64,000 nucleotides of DNA. Source: Pseudoxanthomonas sp. CF125 (GTDB taxonomy: Bacteria > Pseudomonadota > Gammaproteobacteria > Xanthomonadales > Xanthomonadaceae). The notes below the pieces were generated by a model. That model was not told the DNA's origin, made no database searches, and was given only the letters and a program-made list of their open reading frames with translations. Each line of letters begins with the position of its first letter. Within the stretch, counting starts at the first letter, position 1. Of the stretch, positions 8,021 to 19,807 are shown in pieces. Position numbers and translations under genes: made by a program. The stretch is taken from the NCBI RefSeq assembly GCF_900104085.1, contig NZ_FNLD01000001.1, forward strand, positions 785,048 through 849,047, read 5' to 3'.

Positions 8021-9924
8021 CGGGTATGTCTGGCCTCGCGTGCGGGGAACTGCACGATGGTGGCGCCTGCGTCGCTGTTCTTCCCGGGAGAAAACTCGGG
8101 TATCGCAGCGCGCAGAATGCGCGAAAGCTCGTCGTTGTCGTAATTCGCTACCGCGGTCTGCAGCAGGGAAACGGCACGTGCGATGATCTCCACCGAAGCG
8201 TCGCGCGCGCGCGCTTCGAGAATCTTGGAATGGGAAGTGGGCCGATAGAGCTCGTCCGCGTGAAACAGCGTTTCATGCAGCTTCTCACCGGGACGCAAGC
8301 CCGTATAGGTGATCGCGATGTCCTTGCCGGGCTGCTTGCCGGCCAGACGGATCATCTGCTCAGCCAGCACGCGAATCGGCACCGGCTCGCCCATGTCCAA
8401 GGTGTAGATGGAGGCATGGGCAGCGCTGGCGGCCGCCTGCACGATCAATTGGCAGGCTTCCGGGATGGTCATGAAATAGCGCGTGACCTCCGGATCGGTG
8501 ACGGTAACCGGGCCACCCAGCCGAATCTGCTCGCGGAACAGAGGCACCACGCTCCCCGCCGAATCCAGCACATTGCCGAAACGGACGGTCACAAAACGCG
8601 TCGAAACGCGGTCGTCCAGGGTCTGGCAAACCATTTCGGCCAAGCGCTTGGTCGCGCCAAGCACGTTGACCGGATCGACCGCCTTGTCGGTGGAGATGAA
8701 GACGAAGGTCGATACGTTCGCCTCGCGGCAAGCCCGCGCCACGGCTTCGGTCGCCAACACGTTGTTGCGCACCGCTTCGCGCAGTTGCTGCTCCAGAAGC
8801 GGGACTTGCTTGTAGGCGGCAGCATGGAAGACCGCATCGGGCTCGGCGGTCTTCAACGCATGCTGGATGACTGCAGGATCGCCGCAGTTGCCCAGTACGG
8901 AAATGATCTCGAGATCCGGGAATGCGCGATGCAACTCCGTCTGTGCGGTGACCAGGGCGAGTTCATCGACCTCCAGCAGAGCGATCTTGCTTGCGCCATG
9001 GCGGGCGCACTGCCGACACAGCTCCGAACCGATGGAACCGCCGGCACCAGTCACCAGAACGGTGCGCCCACCCAGCCAGCCGCGAATGAGTTTCCAGTCC
9101 GGAGTGACCGGCTTGCGGCCCAGCAAGTCGTCGATGGCCACTTCCTTCAGTTCGCCGGGCAGCGAGCGGCCTTCCAGCACGTCCACCAACCTGGGCACGG
9201 TGCGGAATGGCAGGCCGGTGCTTTCGCAGATGGCCACTACCCGCTGCATGCTTGCCGCATCCAGGGACGGCATCGCTATGACGATGAGCTTGGCGGCGGT
9301 TTCCTTAGCGATGACGGGGGCATCGGACAATCCGCCGAGCACGGGAACGCCGTGCAGCTTGGTGCCCTGCAAACGGGCCGAATCGTCCAGCAGGCCGACC
9401 GGTTGATAGGCGCCGCTGCGCCGCAGGTCGCGGACCAGGGCTTCGCTGGATCTGCCCGCGCCGAGTATCAGCACCCGCAAGGCGATGCCGTTCTTGCTGT
9501 CCGTGTTCTGGTTGTCCTTCCAGGCCCGGAACATGAGGCGCGGCATGCCCAGCAACCCCACCAGGAGGAAGGGATACATTACCAGCACCGCGCGCGGCAC
9601 CGACCCCAGACGGTTATAGAGCGCAAGCCCCAAGGCAAGGGCGAGCAAGCCGATCAGGCTGGCTTTGAGGATATTGCCCAGGTCCGGGACGCTGGCGAAG
9701 CGCCAAAGCCCGCGATAAAGGCCGACCCACCAGAACACCAGCCCCTGCGCGACCACGACTATCGCGATCTCCGGCGACCAAAGTGGATACGAAGGGGGGT
9801 TGGGCAACATCGCATAACGCAGATGGTGCAGCGCTTCCCAGCACAGCCAGACCATCAGCAGATCGTGCCCGACCACCAACGAACGAGGCACCAGGGCAGC
9901 CATCTTTCCGCGCCAGGAATTCAC
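8017..9924 (-). CDS. CapD/WbpM-like nucleotide-sugar 4,6-dehydratase (membrane)
   Basis: A 635-residue polysaccharide-biosynthesis protein. It has about four N-terminal membrane helices (residues 10-125), a first Rossmann domain ([12 protein letters not shown], about 150-270) and a C-terminal extended SDR domain with [10 protein letters not shown] and the STDKAV...GATKRLAE active-site region. WbpM/CapD/FlaA1 relatives convert UDP-GlcNAc to a 4-keto-6-deoxy sugar, the first step toward QuiNAc or FucNAc in O-antigen or exopolysaccharide. The WecA-like transferase upstream and galU downstream support this role. The exact substrate cannot be read from sequence. Confidence 0.88.
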   Translation of the reverse strand: MNSWRGKMAALVPRSLVVGHDLLMVWLCWEALHHLRYAMLPNPPSYPLWSPEIAIVVVAQGLVFWWVGLYRGLWRFASVPDLGNILKASLIGLLALALGLALYNRLGSVPRAVLVMYPFLLVGLLGMPRLMFRAWKDNQNTDSKNGIALRVLILGAGRSSEALVRDLRRSGAYQPVGLLDDSARLQGTKLHGVPVLGGLSDAPVIAKETAAKLIVIAMPSLDAASMQRVVAICESTGLPFRTVPRLVDVLEGRSLPGELKEVAIDDLLGRKPVTPDWKLIRGWLGGRTVLVTGAGGSIGSELCRQCARHGASKIALLEVDELALVTAQTELHRAFPDLEIISVLGNCGDPAVIQHALKTAEPDAVFHAAAYKQVPLLEQQLREAVRNNVLATEAVARACREANVSTFVFISTDKAVDPVNVLGATKRLAEMVCQTLDDRVSTRFVTVRFGNVLDSAGSVVPLFREQIRLGGPVTVTDPEVTRYFMTIPEACQLIVQAAASAAHASIYTLDMGEPVPIRVLAEQMIRLAGKQPGKDIAITYTGLRPGEKLHETLFHADELYRPTSHSKILEARARDASVEIIARAVSLLQTAVANYDNDELSRILRAAIPEFSPGKNSDAGATIVQFPAREARHTR

Positions 9925-9936
9925 TTTTGCGCATCC

Positions 9937-10914
9937 TTACTCATTAGAGATATCCCTGCGCATACGCGCCCATAAAAAGCCTGCGCCCAGAAACCATACC
10001 AGGCAAATACCTGCCGACCCATATTCCGTCCAGTTCCTACCGATAAGGACCAATATCACGGCCACAAGACTGAATCCTGCGTAAGCCAAGGTGACTCTTA
10101 CATGACTCGAGTTACGGCTCGCCCATTTTTGATAGGTGTGTTGGACATGCGGCGTCCACCAACGTTCCCTTCGCAGGATGCGCATAACCAATGTGAAGCC
10201 TGCGTCTACCAGGAAGGCCGAAACCGGCAGCAGCAGCAACGGCCAAGGGACCCGGCCCGACTCGAAAGCCCCCGCCAGCAATCCCGCCAACAGGAATCCA
10301 AGCGCTCCGCTGCCCACATCGCCCAGAAAAATCCGGGCCTTGGGGAAATTGAAGGGCAGGAATCCGGCCAGGGCCGCGACCAATCCGGCGGCTATCCACC
10401 CCCACACGCCACCGGCCAGGAGCAAGGCCATGGCCAAGGCAACGATGGCGGCCTGACTGGCTGCCAGCCCATCTATGCCGTCCATGAAGTTCCAGATATT
10501 CACCAGCGCCATGGCCAGAACGAATGCCACAACGGGGGCCAGCAGACCCGGCGTGGAGCGGTGCACACCCCAGGCCAGAAGGAATGCGGCCAATGCCTGT
10601 ACCAGCAGCCTTGGCCAGGCCGGAAGGGATCGATGGTCATCCACCCAGCCGATACCCGCGACCAGAACCAATCCCGCAGCGAAACATTTCAACAACAAAG
10701 ACTCCGGCCCGCCTCGCAGTGCCAACCAGACTATCGTCGCCAACATGGTTGCCGCTATCGCGATGCCGCCGCCTCTCGGCGTGGCCACGACATGGCTCCG
10801 TCGCTCGCCAGGCTGGTCGAGCAGTTGCTTCTTCAGCGCATAGCGTCGCGCCAACCATGTGCCGGATGCCGCGAGCACCAGGTGCAGCAGCATCCATACC
10901 GGTAGTGCCGTCAC
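9937..10914 (-). CDS. WecA-like polyprenyl-phosphate sugar-phosphate transferase (glycosyltransferase family 4)
   Basis: A polytopic membrane enzyme of 325 residues with about 10 helices. It carries the family signatures GWVDDHRSLP (cytoplasmic Asp-Asp), NIWNFMDGIDG and IFLGDVGSGALGFL. Such enzymes move a sugar-1-phosphate from a UDP-sugar to undecaprenyl phosphate, starting a repeat unit of O-antigen or exopolysaccharide. The gene abuts lapB directly and precedes the dehydratase by 12 bases. The sugar could be GlcNAc, QuiNAc or FucNAc; WbpL-like enzymes are the alternative assignment. Confidence 0.88.
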   Translation of the reverse strand: MTALPVWMLLHLVLAASGTWLARRYALKKQLLDQPGERRSHVVATPRGGGIAIAATMLATIVWLALRGGPESLLLKCFAAGLVLVAGIGWVDDHRSLPAWPRLLVQALAAFLLAWGVHRSTPGLLAPVVAFVLAMALVNIWNFMDGIDGLAASQAAIVALAMALLLAGGVWGWIAAGLVAALAGFLPFNFPKARIFLGDVGSGALGFLLAGLLAGAFESGRVPWPLLLLPVSAFLVDAGFTLVMRILRRERWWTPHVQHTYQKWASRNSSHVRVTLAYAGFSLVAVILVLIGRNWTEYGSAGICLVWFLGAGFLWARMRRDISNE

Positions 10915-12093
10915 TCAGACCACCGCGTAGTTCAGCAGCGGCTTCACCGTTCCCCACTCCTTGCAACTGGGGCACTGCCAATGGTGGGTACGCGCGCCGA
11001 AACCGCAGCGCGTACAGCGATAGCTGGGATTGCGCACGAGCAATTGATCGGTGATGTGCTTGAGGTCGTTCAACGTGGCGGTCGGATCGGCGCCCTCGGC
11101 CAGGGTCAGGTCTATCAGCGCTGCTTCGCCACGTACCGAAGGCCGATCCTTCAACTGCCGGGCGAGATAGGCGCGCGCGGCCGCCACGCCGTCCTGCTTC
11201 TCGACCAGACGGGTCAGCGCCAGGACCGGAGCGATGCCCCGGTAGTGTTCGCACATTTCCGAAAGGAAAGCGCGGGCGCCGGAAAGGTCGCCGCCCTGCT
11301 CATAGTTGGCCAGCAGGCTGGGCAGCACTTCGGGCAGATAATCTGGGTCGTGCCGCGCAGCGCGTTCGAAGGCGCGGATAGCGGCTTCGGGGTTGGCCGC
11401 GTCCGATTCCATCCGGCCTTCCAGGATGCCCGCACGCACGCAGCTGGCATCTGCCTGATAAGCGCGCGCGATGGCGGCACGGGCGGACTCGACATCGTTG
11501 GCGGTGCGATGGCGCTCGGCCAGTTCGCACTCGAATTGGGCGATCAGCTTGCCCATCGGCTCGCCGGCCACTTCTTCGTAGCGGGTGGCGTTGTCGATGG
11601 CTTTTTCCCAGTCGCGCTCGGTCTGGTAGATGCCGATCAAGTGCTTGAGTGCCTGCGGAGCGCGCTGGTCGATGCGGGTGAGATCGCTGAAAACGGTCTC
11701 GGCACGGTCCAGCAACCCCGAGCGCATATAGTCTTCGCCCAAGGCCAGCAACGCCTGCACTTTCTGCTGGTCGCTCAAGTCGTGGCGCTGCACCAGCCCC
11801 TGATGCAGACGGATAGCGCGATCGACTTCGCCCCTGCGACGGAACAAGTGCCCCAGGGCGACCTGGGTCTCGAAGGTTTCCTTGTCCAGCTCGGCGATAT
11901 GCAGAAACAGTTCGATGGCCTTGTCGGGCTGTTCGTTCAACAGATAGTTCAGGCCGCGGAAGTAGGTGCTGGAAAGCCGGCTGACCTGGGTGTCGCCATG
12001 GCGCTGTCCGCCTCTGCGCCCTATCACCCAGCCACTGAGCGCGGCCAGCGGCAGGAACAGGAAGAACCAGAACCATTCGTTGAGGAATTGCAT
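10915..12093 (-). CDS. lapB: Lipopolysaccharide assembly protein LapB (YciM)
   Basis: An inner-membrane TPR protein that steers degradation of LpxC by FtsH and so balances LPS and phospholipid synthesis. It has an N-terminal anchor (residues 4-24, ending in GRR), TPR units through about residue 345, and a C-terminal rubredoxin-like metal site with two CxxC pairs (CTRC and CPSC). The 392 residues match the family. It follows lapA, as in Escherichia coli. Confidence 0.95.
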   Translation of the reverse strand: MQFLNEWFWFFLFLPLAALSGWVIGRRGGQRHGDTQVSRLSSTYFRGLNYLLNEQPDKAIELFLHIAELDKETFETQVALGHLFRRRGEVDRAIRLHQGLVQRHDLSDQQKVQALLALGEDYMRSGLLDRAETVFSDLTRIDQRAPQALKHLIGIYQTERDWEKAIDNATRYEEVAGEPMGKLIAQFECELAERHRTANDVESARAAIARAYQADASCVRAGILEGRMESDAANPEAAIRAFERAARHDPDYLPEVLPSLLANYEQGGDLSGARAFLSEMCEHYRGIAPVLALTRLVEKQDGVAAARAYLARQLKDRPSVRGEAALIDLTLAEGADPTATLNDLKHITDQLLVRNPSYRCTRCGFGARTHHWQCPSCKEWGTVKPLLNYAVV

Positions 12094-12116
12094 CTACTGG
12101 AAGCCTATCTGATGGC

Positions 12117-12389
12117 TCAAACGCCGGTGCCGAGCGGAGGTGCCGATGACGCAACGGCCTGTTTGTTGGCTTTGCGCAGCTTCGTATACAGAGGCCAGAC
12201 CAGAGTCGCCAAGACGATCAAACCGCCTATGGCCACACCGGCCAGCAGCGAGAGGATGATTGCGACCCCCGAAGAAGTCTGGATGTCTGCGAACAGCAAT
12301 TTGAGCGTGATGGGCTGGGTATTCAGCACACCGACCAACAGACCTATGCCCAGGAAGATCAATGCGATGATCAGACGGAAAATGTTCAT
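12117..12389 (-). CDS. lapA: Lipopolysaccharide assembly protein LapA
   Basis: A 90-residue inner-membrane protein with two helices (about residues 3-23 and 40-65). Between them is the NTQPITLKLLFADIQ segment characteristic of LapA, and a basic cytoplasmic tail follows. It lies 23 bases upstream of lapB and is probably cotranscribed with it. Confidence 0.92.
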   Translation of the reverse strand: MNIFRLIIALIFLGIGLLVGVLNTQPITLKLLFADIQTSSGVAIILSLLAGVAIGGLIVLATLVWPLYTKLRKANKQAVASSAPPLGTGV

Positions 12390-12478
12390 CGGACAGCTCC
12401 ATGCTTGGGAGCCGCTAGCTTAGCCGAGAGCGGCAGGACAGGACACGCCGAATGCGCGCGGGACGCAGCAAGCAGCGC

Positions 12479-12784
12479 TTATTCGCCGCTTTCCTCGATG
12501 GGAGTCACGCCGCTGACGCGTTCGCGCAGCTCCTTGCCGGGTTTGAAATGCGGCACGTGCTTGGCCGGCAGGGCCACCGAATCGCCGGTCTTGGGGTTGC
12601 GGCCCAGACGGGGTGGACGGTAATGCAGGGAAAAACTGCCGAATCCGCGGATCTCGATGCGCTCGCCATGAGCCAGGGCACCGCCCATCATCTCCAGCAG
12701 CGACTTCACTGCGAGGTCGACGTCGTCGGCCTTCAGGTGAGGCTGGCGACGGCTGAGGATTTCGATGAGTTCGGATTTGGTCAT
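12479..12784 (-). CDS. ihfB: Integration host factor subunit beta
   Basis: The DNA-bending IHF beta subunit (101 residues), which pairs with IhfA encoded elsewhere. The DNA-binding arm contains [12 protein letters not shown] and [11 protein letters not shown], the family signature, in which the conserved proline intercalates into DNA. It lies downstream of rpsA, separated by a strong hairpin, as in many proteobacteria. Confidence 0.96.
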   Translation of the reverse strand: MTKSELIEILSRRQPHLKADDVDLAVKSLLEMMGGALAHGERIEIRGFGSFSLHYRPPRLGRNPKTGDSVALPAKHVPHFKPGKELRERVSGVTPIEESGE

Positions 12785-12809
12785 CGTTGCTTAGGTAGGG
12801 CGATAAATA

Positions 12810-12842
12810 CCACTCCGGCCCGGACGAACCGGGCCGGAGTGG
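12810..12842 (-). terminator. Strong hairpin between rpsA and ihfB
   Basis: A perfect 14-base-pair stem (12810-12823 with 12829-12842) with a 5-base loop. On the minus strand it is followed by a T-rich tail (TATTTAT). It probably terminates part of the rpsA transcript, or separates rpsA and ihfB expression by processing. Confidence 0.7.
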
Positions 12843-12855
12843 ATCGTTTGCCTGC

Positions 12856-14544
<1,689 letters not shown>

Positions 14545-14712
14545 TGAATAAATCTCGGTTGATGACGCAGACCGGGCACTGGTTGAGATGTGCGGCGGTC
14601 CACCCGTTGTCGGCCTGGGCGGGATGCCTGTGACCGTGAGTGTTGTGGTTGAAAAACCGCTGGGAAAAATTCCCGACGGGGCTGTTTCCGCTGCGCTGGA
14701 CCCGGACCGGAC

Positions 14713-15384
14713 TTAGGATTTCACCAAGGCCAGCACGCGCTCAACGACCTGATCGATGTTCAGGCCGGTGGTATCGATGAGGACGGCGTCTTCGGCCGGC
14801 CTCAACGGCGCCACCGTGCGCTGTGCATCACGGGCGTCGCGGGCGAGAATCTCGCGTAGCAGACCGTCTATTGTGACCGAAACCCCTTTGTCTTTCAACT
14901 GGTTATAGCGCCTTTCCGCCCTTTCCTCGGCACTGGCGGTCAGGAAGACCTTGTAGGGGGCGTCCTTGAAGATGACCGTCCCCATGTCCCGCCCGTCGGC
15001 CACCAGCCCGGGAGGCTGCCGGAAAGCACGCTGGCGCTCCTTCAGCGCTGAACGGACCTCGGGAAAGGCGGCTATGGCCGAAGCCACCGCGCCTGTGGTC
15101 TCGAGCCTGAGCTCGTCGGTGGCATCGGAGTCGTTGACCCAGACCCGCAGGTCGCCCTGGGCGTTCTCCTTGAAGCTGACCTCGGTGTCGAAAGTGCAGC
15201 GCACCAGGGCCGCAGGGTCGGAAATGTCCAGGTTGGCCCAGCTCGCCGCCACGCCCACCGCACGGTACAAGGCGCCGGAATCGAGGTAATGCCAGCCCAG
15301 GCGGGCCGCGGCGATACGGCTTACCGTGCCTTTGCCGGCGCCGGAGGGTCCGTCGATGGTCAGAACCGGAATATTGTCGGACAT
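14713..15384 (-). CDS. cmk: Cytidylate kinase
   Basis: Phosphorylates CMP and dCMP. It has 223 residues, the P-loop GPSGAGKGT near residue 12, and [10 protein letters not shown] in the nucleotide-binding region. The start MSDNIPVL was chosen because it matches the family; the open frame continues 61 codons upstream into non-conserved sequence. It is first in the cmk-rpsA-ihfB order. Confidence 0.95.
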   Translation of the reverse strand: MSDNIPVLTIDGPSGAGKGTVSRIAAARLGWHYLDSGALYRAVGVAASWANLDISDPAALVRCTFDTEVSFKENAQGDLRVWVNDSDATDELRLETTGAVASAIAAFPEVRSALKERQRAFRQPPGLVADGRDMGTVIFKDAPYKVFLTASAEERAERRYNQLKDKGVSVTIDGLLREILARDARDAQRTVAPLRPAEDAVLIDTTGLNIDQVVERVLALVKS

Positions 15385-15584
15385 GGGAACCCCGTGGATT
15401 TGCCGGGCATTATGCCCGGCCACCCGCCAGTAGCCGGAGGACGCCAGTCGCCGCAAGGCAAAGGCTTGAACCTCAAGGGAAAAACCCGCTAGAATGCGCG
15501 GCTTGATTTTTGTCCCGGCGGGACCCCAGGTCCGCTCCGGCCACATTCCCAGACAGTTACAGTCCAAATTTCCCGAGGTATGTC

Positions 15585-15710
15585 ATGAAAGTCCTTTCCT
15601 CCCTGAAGTCGGCAAAGACCCGTCATCGCGACTGCAAGGTGGTCCGCCGCCGTGGCAAGGTCTTCGTGATCTGCAAGTCGAACCCGCGTTTCAAGGCGCG
15701 CCAGCGCTGA
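15585..15710 (+). CDS. rpmJ: 50S ribosomal protein L36, type B (YkgO-like)
   Basis: A 41-residue L36 paralog: [20 protein letters not shown], then [18 protein letters not shown]. It matches YkgO-type L36, not the zinc-ribbon form, and lacks the complete CxxC...C...H metal site. GAGG precedes the ATG by a few bases. A clear terminator follows, so it is a single-gene transcript. Confidence 0.93.
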
Positions 15711-15769
15711 AATAGGGCGAGTCCCCGGGCGGCGCCGATGTTCGGCGCTCCGCTGCAGGCCGCAGAAAG

Positions 15770-15789
15770 ACCGCCTCCGGGCGGTTTTT
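15770..15789 (+). terminator. Intrinsic terminator after rpmJ
   Basis: ACCGCC pairs with GGCGGT around TCCG, followed by a T tract. A second hairpin without a T tract (15732-15748) lies just upstream. Confidence 0.85.
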
Positions 15790-15932
15790 CTTTGCCCCGC
15801 CGCATGGGTTGCGCGGCAGCCGGGCGTGTGGCGACGCGCCCGCCGTCACGTTTGCCGCACTAGGTCCCGGTGCAGCGGTTTTTTGTCGGGGCCGTTTTGC
15901 TATAAAGACGCGTCCTCTGGGGAGCTACCGCT

Positions 15933-16262
15933 ATGAACTGTCGTCTTCTTGCCATCCCGATGCTCGTCCTGCTCTGCAGCGCAGGCGCCGCCAGCGCCGA
16001 TACCCTGCTGATAGAGCGCGCCCAGGAAAAACCCGCCGTCGCCTTGCCGGTGCGGGGCGATACCGCTGCAGCCGTGGAAGCCCGCTTCGGCGCGCCCCAG
16101 CAGAAACTGGAACCACGCGGTGGCCAGAAACGCCAATGGCCGGTGATCAACCGCTGGGTGTACCCGGCCTTCACCGTGTATTTCGAGAAGAACCGCGTCA
16201 TCGATGTGGTGGCCAACCAGGCCGGCCCTGACGAAGTCGGGCCCAAGCCTCCGATCCGATAA
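15933..16262 (+). CDS. Small exported protein, conserved hypothetical
   Basis: A 109-residue protein with a Sec signal peptide (residues 1-22, cleavage near ASA-DT). The mature part contains TAAAVEARFGAPQQ and YFEKNRVIDVV, a pattern seen in small periplasmic proteins of the SmpA/OmlA fold type. GGGGAG precedes the start. It ends 20 bases before aguA on the same strand, but nothing ties it to polyamine metabolism. I do not recognise a specific function. Confidence 0.75.
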   Translation: MNCRLLAIPMLVLLCSAGAASADTLLIERAQEKPAVALPVRGDTAAAVEARFGAPQQKLEPRGGQKRQWPVINRWVYPAFTVYFEKNRVIDVVANQAGPDEVGPKPPIR

Positions 16263-16282
16263 AACAGTCCGAAATAACTTCA

Positions 16283-17323
16283 ATGACCGATGCTTTTCGC
16301 TTCCCTGCGGAATGGGAACCCCAATCCGCGGTCCTGATCGCGTGGCCGCATGCCGAAACCGACTGGGCCGGGCGCCTGGGCGAAGTCGAGGAAACCTACG
16401 TCGCACTGGTCGCGGCCCTGACCCGTTTCGAGCCGGTGGTGATCTGCGTGGCGGACGAAGACCTGCAGACCTATGCCGAAGCGCGCCTGCGTTCGGCACG
16501 GGTGGACATGGCCAAAGTACGGTTCGTGCCTGCCGAGTACGACGACACCTGGCTACGTGATACCGGCCCGATCACCCTGCGCGCGGACGATCGGTTCAAG
16601 CAACTGGATTTCCGCTTCACCGGCTGGGGCGGCAAATACCAGGCGAGCCGCGACGACCTGCTGGTGGGCGAGCTTTCCGGTATGAACCTGTTTCATAACT
16701 ATTTCGTGCAAAGCATTGATTTTGCATTGGAAGGCGGTGCCATCGAGACGGATGGCGAAGGCAGCCTGCTGACCACCTGGCAGTGCCTGCACGAGCGTCA
16801 CCCCGAGGCCTCCCGTGAAGATCTCAGCGCGCGCTTAGCGGGCTGGCTGCAACAGGATCGTGTGCTGTGGCTGGATCGCGGTTACCTGGAAGGCGACGAT
16901 ACCGACGCCCACATCGATACCCTCGCCCGCTTCGCCGGCCCGGAGGCTATCGTCTTCCAGGCATGCGACGACCCGGCCGATTCGCATTACCCCGAACTCG
17001 GCGCGATGGCCGACGAGATAGCGGCACTGCGCACGCGCGACGGAAAACCGTACCGCTTGTTCCCGTTGCCTTGGGCGCAACCGATCGTGGACGAAGGGCG
17101 CCGGCTGGCGGCTTCGTACGCCAACTTCCTGATCGTCAACGGCGCCGTGCTGATGCCGGCATATGGGGACCCGGCCGATGCCAAGGCCGCCTCAGTACTG
17201 GCCGAGGCGTTCCCGGATCGCGAAGTCGTGCAGGTGCCCTGCCGTTCCCTGATCTGGCAGAACGGCAGCCTGCATTGCATCACCATGCAATTGCCCGCCG
17301 GCCTGCTGGCGACGGTCGAATGA
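16283..17323 (+). CDS. aguA: Agmatine deiminase
   Basis: Hydrolyses agmatine to N-carbamoylputrescine and ammonia. It has 346 residues of the peptidyl-arginine-deiminase-type fold, with DDTWLRDTGP, LEGGAIETDGEG and the nucleophilic cysteine (about C332) in GSLHCITMQ. Its partner aguB lies 2.5 kb downstream on the same strand, with a reductase and a transporter in between. Together they give arginine-derived putrescine. Confidence 0.94.
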   Translation: MTDAFRFPAEWEPQSAVLIAWPHAETDWAGRLGEVEETYVALVAALTRFEPVVICVADEDLQTYAEARLRSARVDMAKVRFVPAEYDDTWLRDTGPITLRADDRFKQLDFRFTGWGGKYQASRDDLLVGELSGMNLFHNYFVQSIDFALEGGAIETDGEGSLLTTWQCLHERHPEASREDLSARLAGWLQQDRVLWLDRGYLEGDDTDAHIDTLARFAGPEAIVFQACDDPADSHYPELGAMADEIAALRTRDGKPYRLFPLPWAQPIVDEGRRLAASYANFLIVNGAVLMPAYGDPADAKAASVLAEAFPDREVVQVPCRSLIWQNGSLHCITMQLPAGLLATVE

Positions 17324-17462
17324 CCCGCCGGGACCGGTCAACCCCGCGAAGATTGGCGGTTCCGCGCAACCATGACTTTAGTGGGTGCGCGAATTGACGT
17401 TTCATTTACACCCGGCCGGTTGCGATGACCGATAACAGCAGTCCCCCAGCGCGGAGGCTGCC

Positions 17463-18419
17463 ATGTACACGCGGCGCAGATTCCTCACCTCCACCGCAAT
17501 CGCGGCGGCTGCCGGCATTGGTCTGGCAGCCTGCCGCGATCCGGCGCAGGCATCCCAGGCCGAGCCAACAGCGGCGGCACCCCAACTTGCCGGTCCACTG
17601 AACACCCGGCCGATTCCTTCCACCGGCGAGAAAATCCCGGTGATCGGCATGGGCACTTCGGGAAGTTTCGAAGTAGGCGACACCGCGGGCGAGCGCGATC
17701 CGCTGCGTGAAGTGCTCAAGCGTTTCTTCGCGGCCGGCGCCAGCCTGATCGACACCGCGCCCACCTATGGGACCGCAGAGGACGTACTGGGTGCTTTGCT
17801 CGCCGAACAGGGCTTGCGCCCGAAAGCATGGATCGCCACCAAGCTCTCGGGCGTCAACGGTCGCGAAGCGGGACTGGCGCAGTTCAACGACACCCTGCGG
17901 CGCCTGAAGACCGACAAGGTCGAACTGCTGCAGGTCCACAACCTGGGCGACCTGAAAACGCAACTGGCGCTGGCACGCGAACTGAAAGCCGAAGGCAAGG
18001 TGCGCTACGTCGGCGTCACCCACTACCTCGAACGTGCGCAGGACGAACTGGCCGCTGTAGTCCAGGCCGAGAAGCCCGACTTCCTGCAGATCAACTATTC
18101 GGTCGTGACGCGCGGTGCCGAAAAGCGGGTATTGCCGCAGGCGCAAGACCTGGGCGTGGCCGTGCTGATCAACCGCGCCTTCGAGGACGGCAAGCTGTTT
18201 GCGCAGGTCAAGGACAAACCCCTGCCGGCCTGGGCGGCCGAGGCCGGCATCGCTTCCTGGGCCCAGGCTTTCCTCAAGTTCTCGTTGAGCCATCCCGCCG
18301 TGACTGTGGTGATTCCCGCCACCGGCAAACCGGATCGTCAGAGCGACAACCTGGGCGCGGGTACCGGTCCCGATCTCACCGAAGCGCAGCGCCAGTCGCT
18401 GATCGCTGCGCTGGCCTGA
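17463..18419 (+). CDS. Aldo/keto reductase, Tat-exported lipoprotein
   Basis: A 318-residue aldo/keto reductase with an export signal: twin arginines in YTRRRFLTS (residues 2-10) and a lipobox LAAC (Cys about 24), so it is probably exported folded and lipid-anchored. Catalytic-tetrad residues are visible in LIDTAPTYG (Asp, Tyr), ATKLSG (Lys) and LLQVHN (His). It lies between aguA and a transporter gene whose start is 8 bases after its stop. The substrate is unknown. Confidence 0.85.
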   Translation: MYTRRRFLTSTAIAAAAGIGLAACRDPAQASQAEPTAAAPQLAGPLNTRPIPSTGEKIPVIGMGTSGSFEVGDTAGERDPLREVLKRFFAAGASLIDTAPTYGTAEDVLGALLAEQGLRPKAWIATKLSGVNGREAGLAQFNDTLRRLKTDKVELLQVHNLGDLKTQLALARELKAEGKVRYVGVTHYLERAQDELAAVVQAEKPDFLQINYSVVTRGAEKRVLPQAQDLGVAVLINRAFEDGKLFAQVKDKPLPAWAAEAGIASWAQAFLKFSLSHPAVTVVIPATGKPDRQSDNLGAGTGPDLTEAQRQSLIAALA

Positions 18420-18427
18420 CGCCGCAC

Positions 18428-19729
18428 ATGGCATCGCAAGCGAATGCGGCGACTCGCCGGCTGGCTGCGTTGTTCAACGTGGAGGAACGGGAAGCCGGCG
18501 CGGTGGCTGCGGGACTGCTGATGTTCTTCCTGCTGTTCGCCGGCTATTTCATGCTGCGCCCGGTGCGCGAAACCATGGGCGTGGCCGGCGGCGTGGACAA
18601 CCTGCAATGGCTGTTCACCGGCACCTTCGTGGCCACGATAGCGGCGTTGCCGCTGTTCGGCTGGTTGGCCTCGAAAGTAGCGCGGCGGCGCATTCTGCCC
18701 TGGACCTACGGTTTTTTCGCCGCGAACCTGCTGGCCTTCGCTGCCGCATTCGTACTGGCGCCCGACAATCTGTGGTCGGCACGCACCTTCTATATCTGGT
18801 TGTCTGTGTTCAACCTGTTGTCGATCTCGGTGGCGTGGAGCGTGGTCGTCGATGTATTCGCTTCGAATCAGGCCAAGCGCCTGTTCGCGCTGATGGCCGG
18901 AGGCGCGAGCCTGGGCGGCTTGGTCGGGCCGCTGCTGGGCACCTTGCTGGTGAAGCCCATCGGCCATTCCGGCTTATTACTGCTGTCGGCGGTGATGTTG
19001 GGCGGTAGCGCGCTGGCCGCGCGTCATCTGCAGCGGTGGCGCGATGCGAACCCCTTGCCGCAGCGGGAGGACAGCCAGACGCGACGCAGACCGCTTGGCG
19101 GCAACCCTTTCGCAGGCGCCACGGATGTTTTCAAATCGCCCTACCTGATGGCCATCGCGCTGTTCGTGCTGCTGTTGACCAGCGTCACCACGTTTCTGTA
19201 TTTCGAACAGGCGCGGCTGGTGGCCGAGACCTTCAGCGACAAGACCCGGCAGACGCAGGTGTTCGGCACCATCGACGTCGTCGTGCAGAGCCTGGCCATC
19301 CTGACCCAGATCTTCCTCACCGGCCGCGTCGCGCAACGGCTGGGCGTCGGCGTGCTGCTGGTGGCCGTGCCGGTCGTGGTGGCGGTGGGATTCGTCTGGC
19401 TGGCGCTGGCGCCGACCTTCGCCGTGTTCGTGGTGGTGATGGTGGTGCGGCGCGCGGGCGAATACGCCTTCGTGCGGCCCGGGCGGGAGATGCTTTACAC
19501 CGTCGTCACTCCCGGGGAAAAGTACAAAGCCAAGAACTTCATCGACACCGTGGTGTACCGGGGCGGCGATGCGGTGAGCGGCTGGGTCAAACGCGGACTG
19601 GATCTGGTTGCCGAACATCCTGCGCTGGCGATGCTGATCGGCGCCGGGATCGCGCTGGCCTGGGCCGCCACGGGCGGCATGCTGGGGCGCTGGCATCATC
19701 GCCGCGAAGCCGCCATAGGCACGCAATAG
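18428..19729 (+). CDS. Major facilitator-like transporter (NTP/NDP translocase-type)
   Basis: A 433-residue membrane protein with about 12 helices. The first begins in a FFLLFAGYFMLRPVRETMG segment, which is characteristic of bacterial homologues grouped with the ATP/ADP translocase-type MFS families. A central cytoplasmic loop (about residues 195-235) is charged. The ATG at 18428 is preferred to upstream in-frame codons, which lie inside the reductase gene. It is probably cotranscribed with the upstream reductase. The substrate is not known; nucleotide exchange should not be assumed. Confidence 0.8.
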   Translation: MASQANAATRRLAALFNVEEREAGAVAAGLLMFFLLFAGYFMLRPVRETMGVAGGVDNLQWLFTGTFVATIAALPLFGWLASKVARRRILPWTYGFFAANLLAFAAAFVLAPDNLWSARTFYIWLSVFNLLSISVAWSVVVDVFASNQAKRLFALMAGGASLGGLVGPLLGTLLVKPIGHSGLLLLSAVMLGGSALAARHLQRWRDANPLPQREDSQTRRRPLGGNPFAGATDVFKSPYLMAIALFVLLLTSVTTFLYFEQARLVAETFSDKTRQTQVFGTIDVVVQSLAILTQIFLTGRVAQRLGVGVLLVAVPVVVAVGFVWLALAPTFAVFVVVMVVRRAGEYAFVRPGREMLYTVVTPGEKYKAKNFIDTVVYRGGDAVSGWVKRGLDLVAEHPALAMLIGAGIALAWAATGGMLGRWHHRREAAIGTQ

Positions 19730-19807
19730 CGCGGCGTTCATCGCTCGGCGGCCTTCCTTGCTGCCTTACGCGATAACATGCCCCTCCCCGCCCCGCTCCC
19801 CATCGAC

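Noticed and set aside
8026-9975. 649-codon open frame on the plus strand
   Set aside because: It is antisense to the CapD/WbpM-like gene.
14640-14700. Terminator of cmk in the cmk-rpsA gap
   Set aside because: GGGAAAAATTCCC and nearby GC pairs give only short, weak stems, so I could not support a terminator call.
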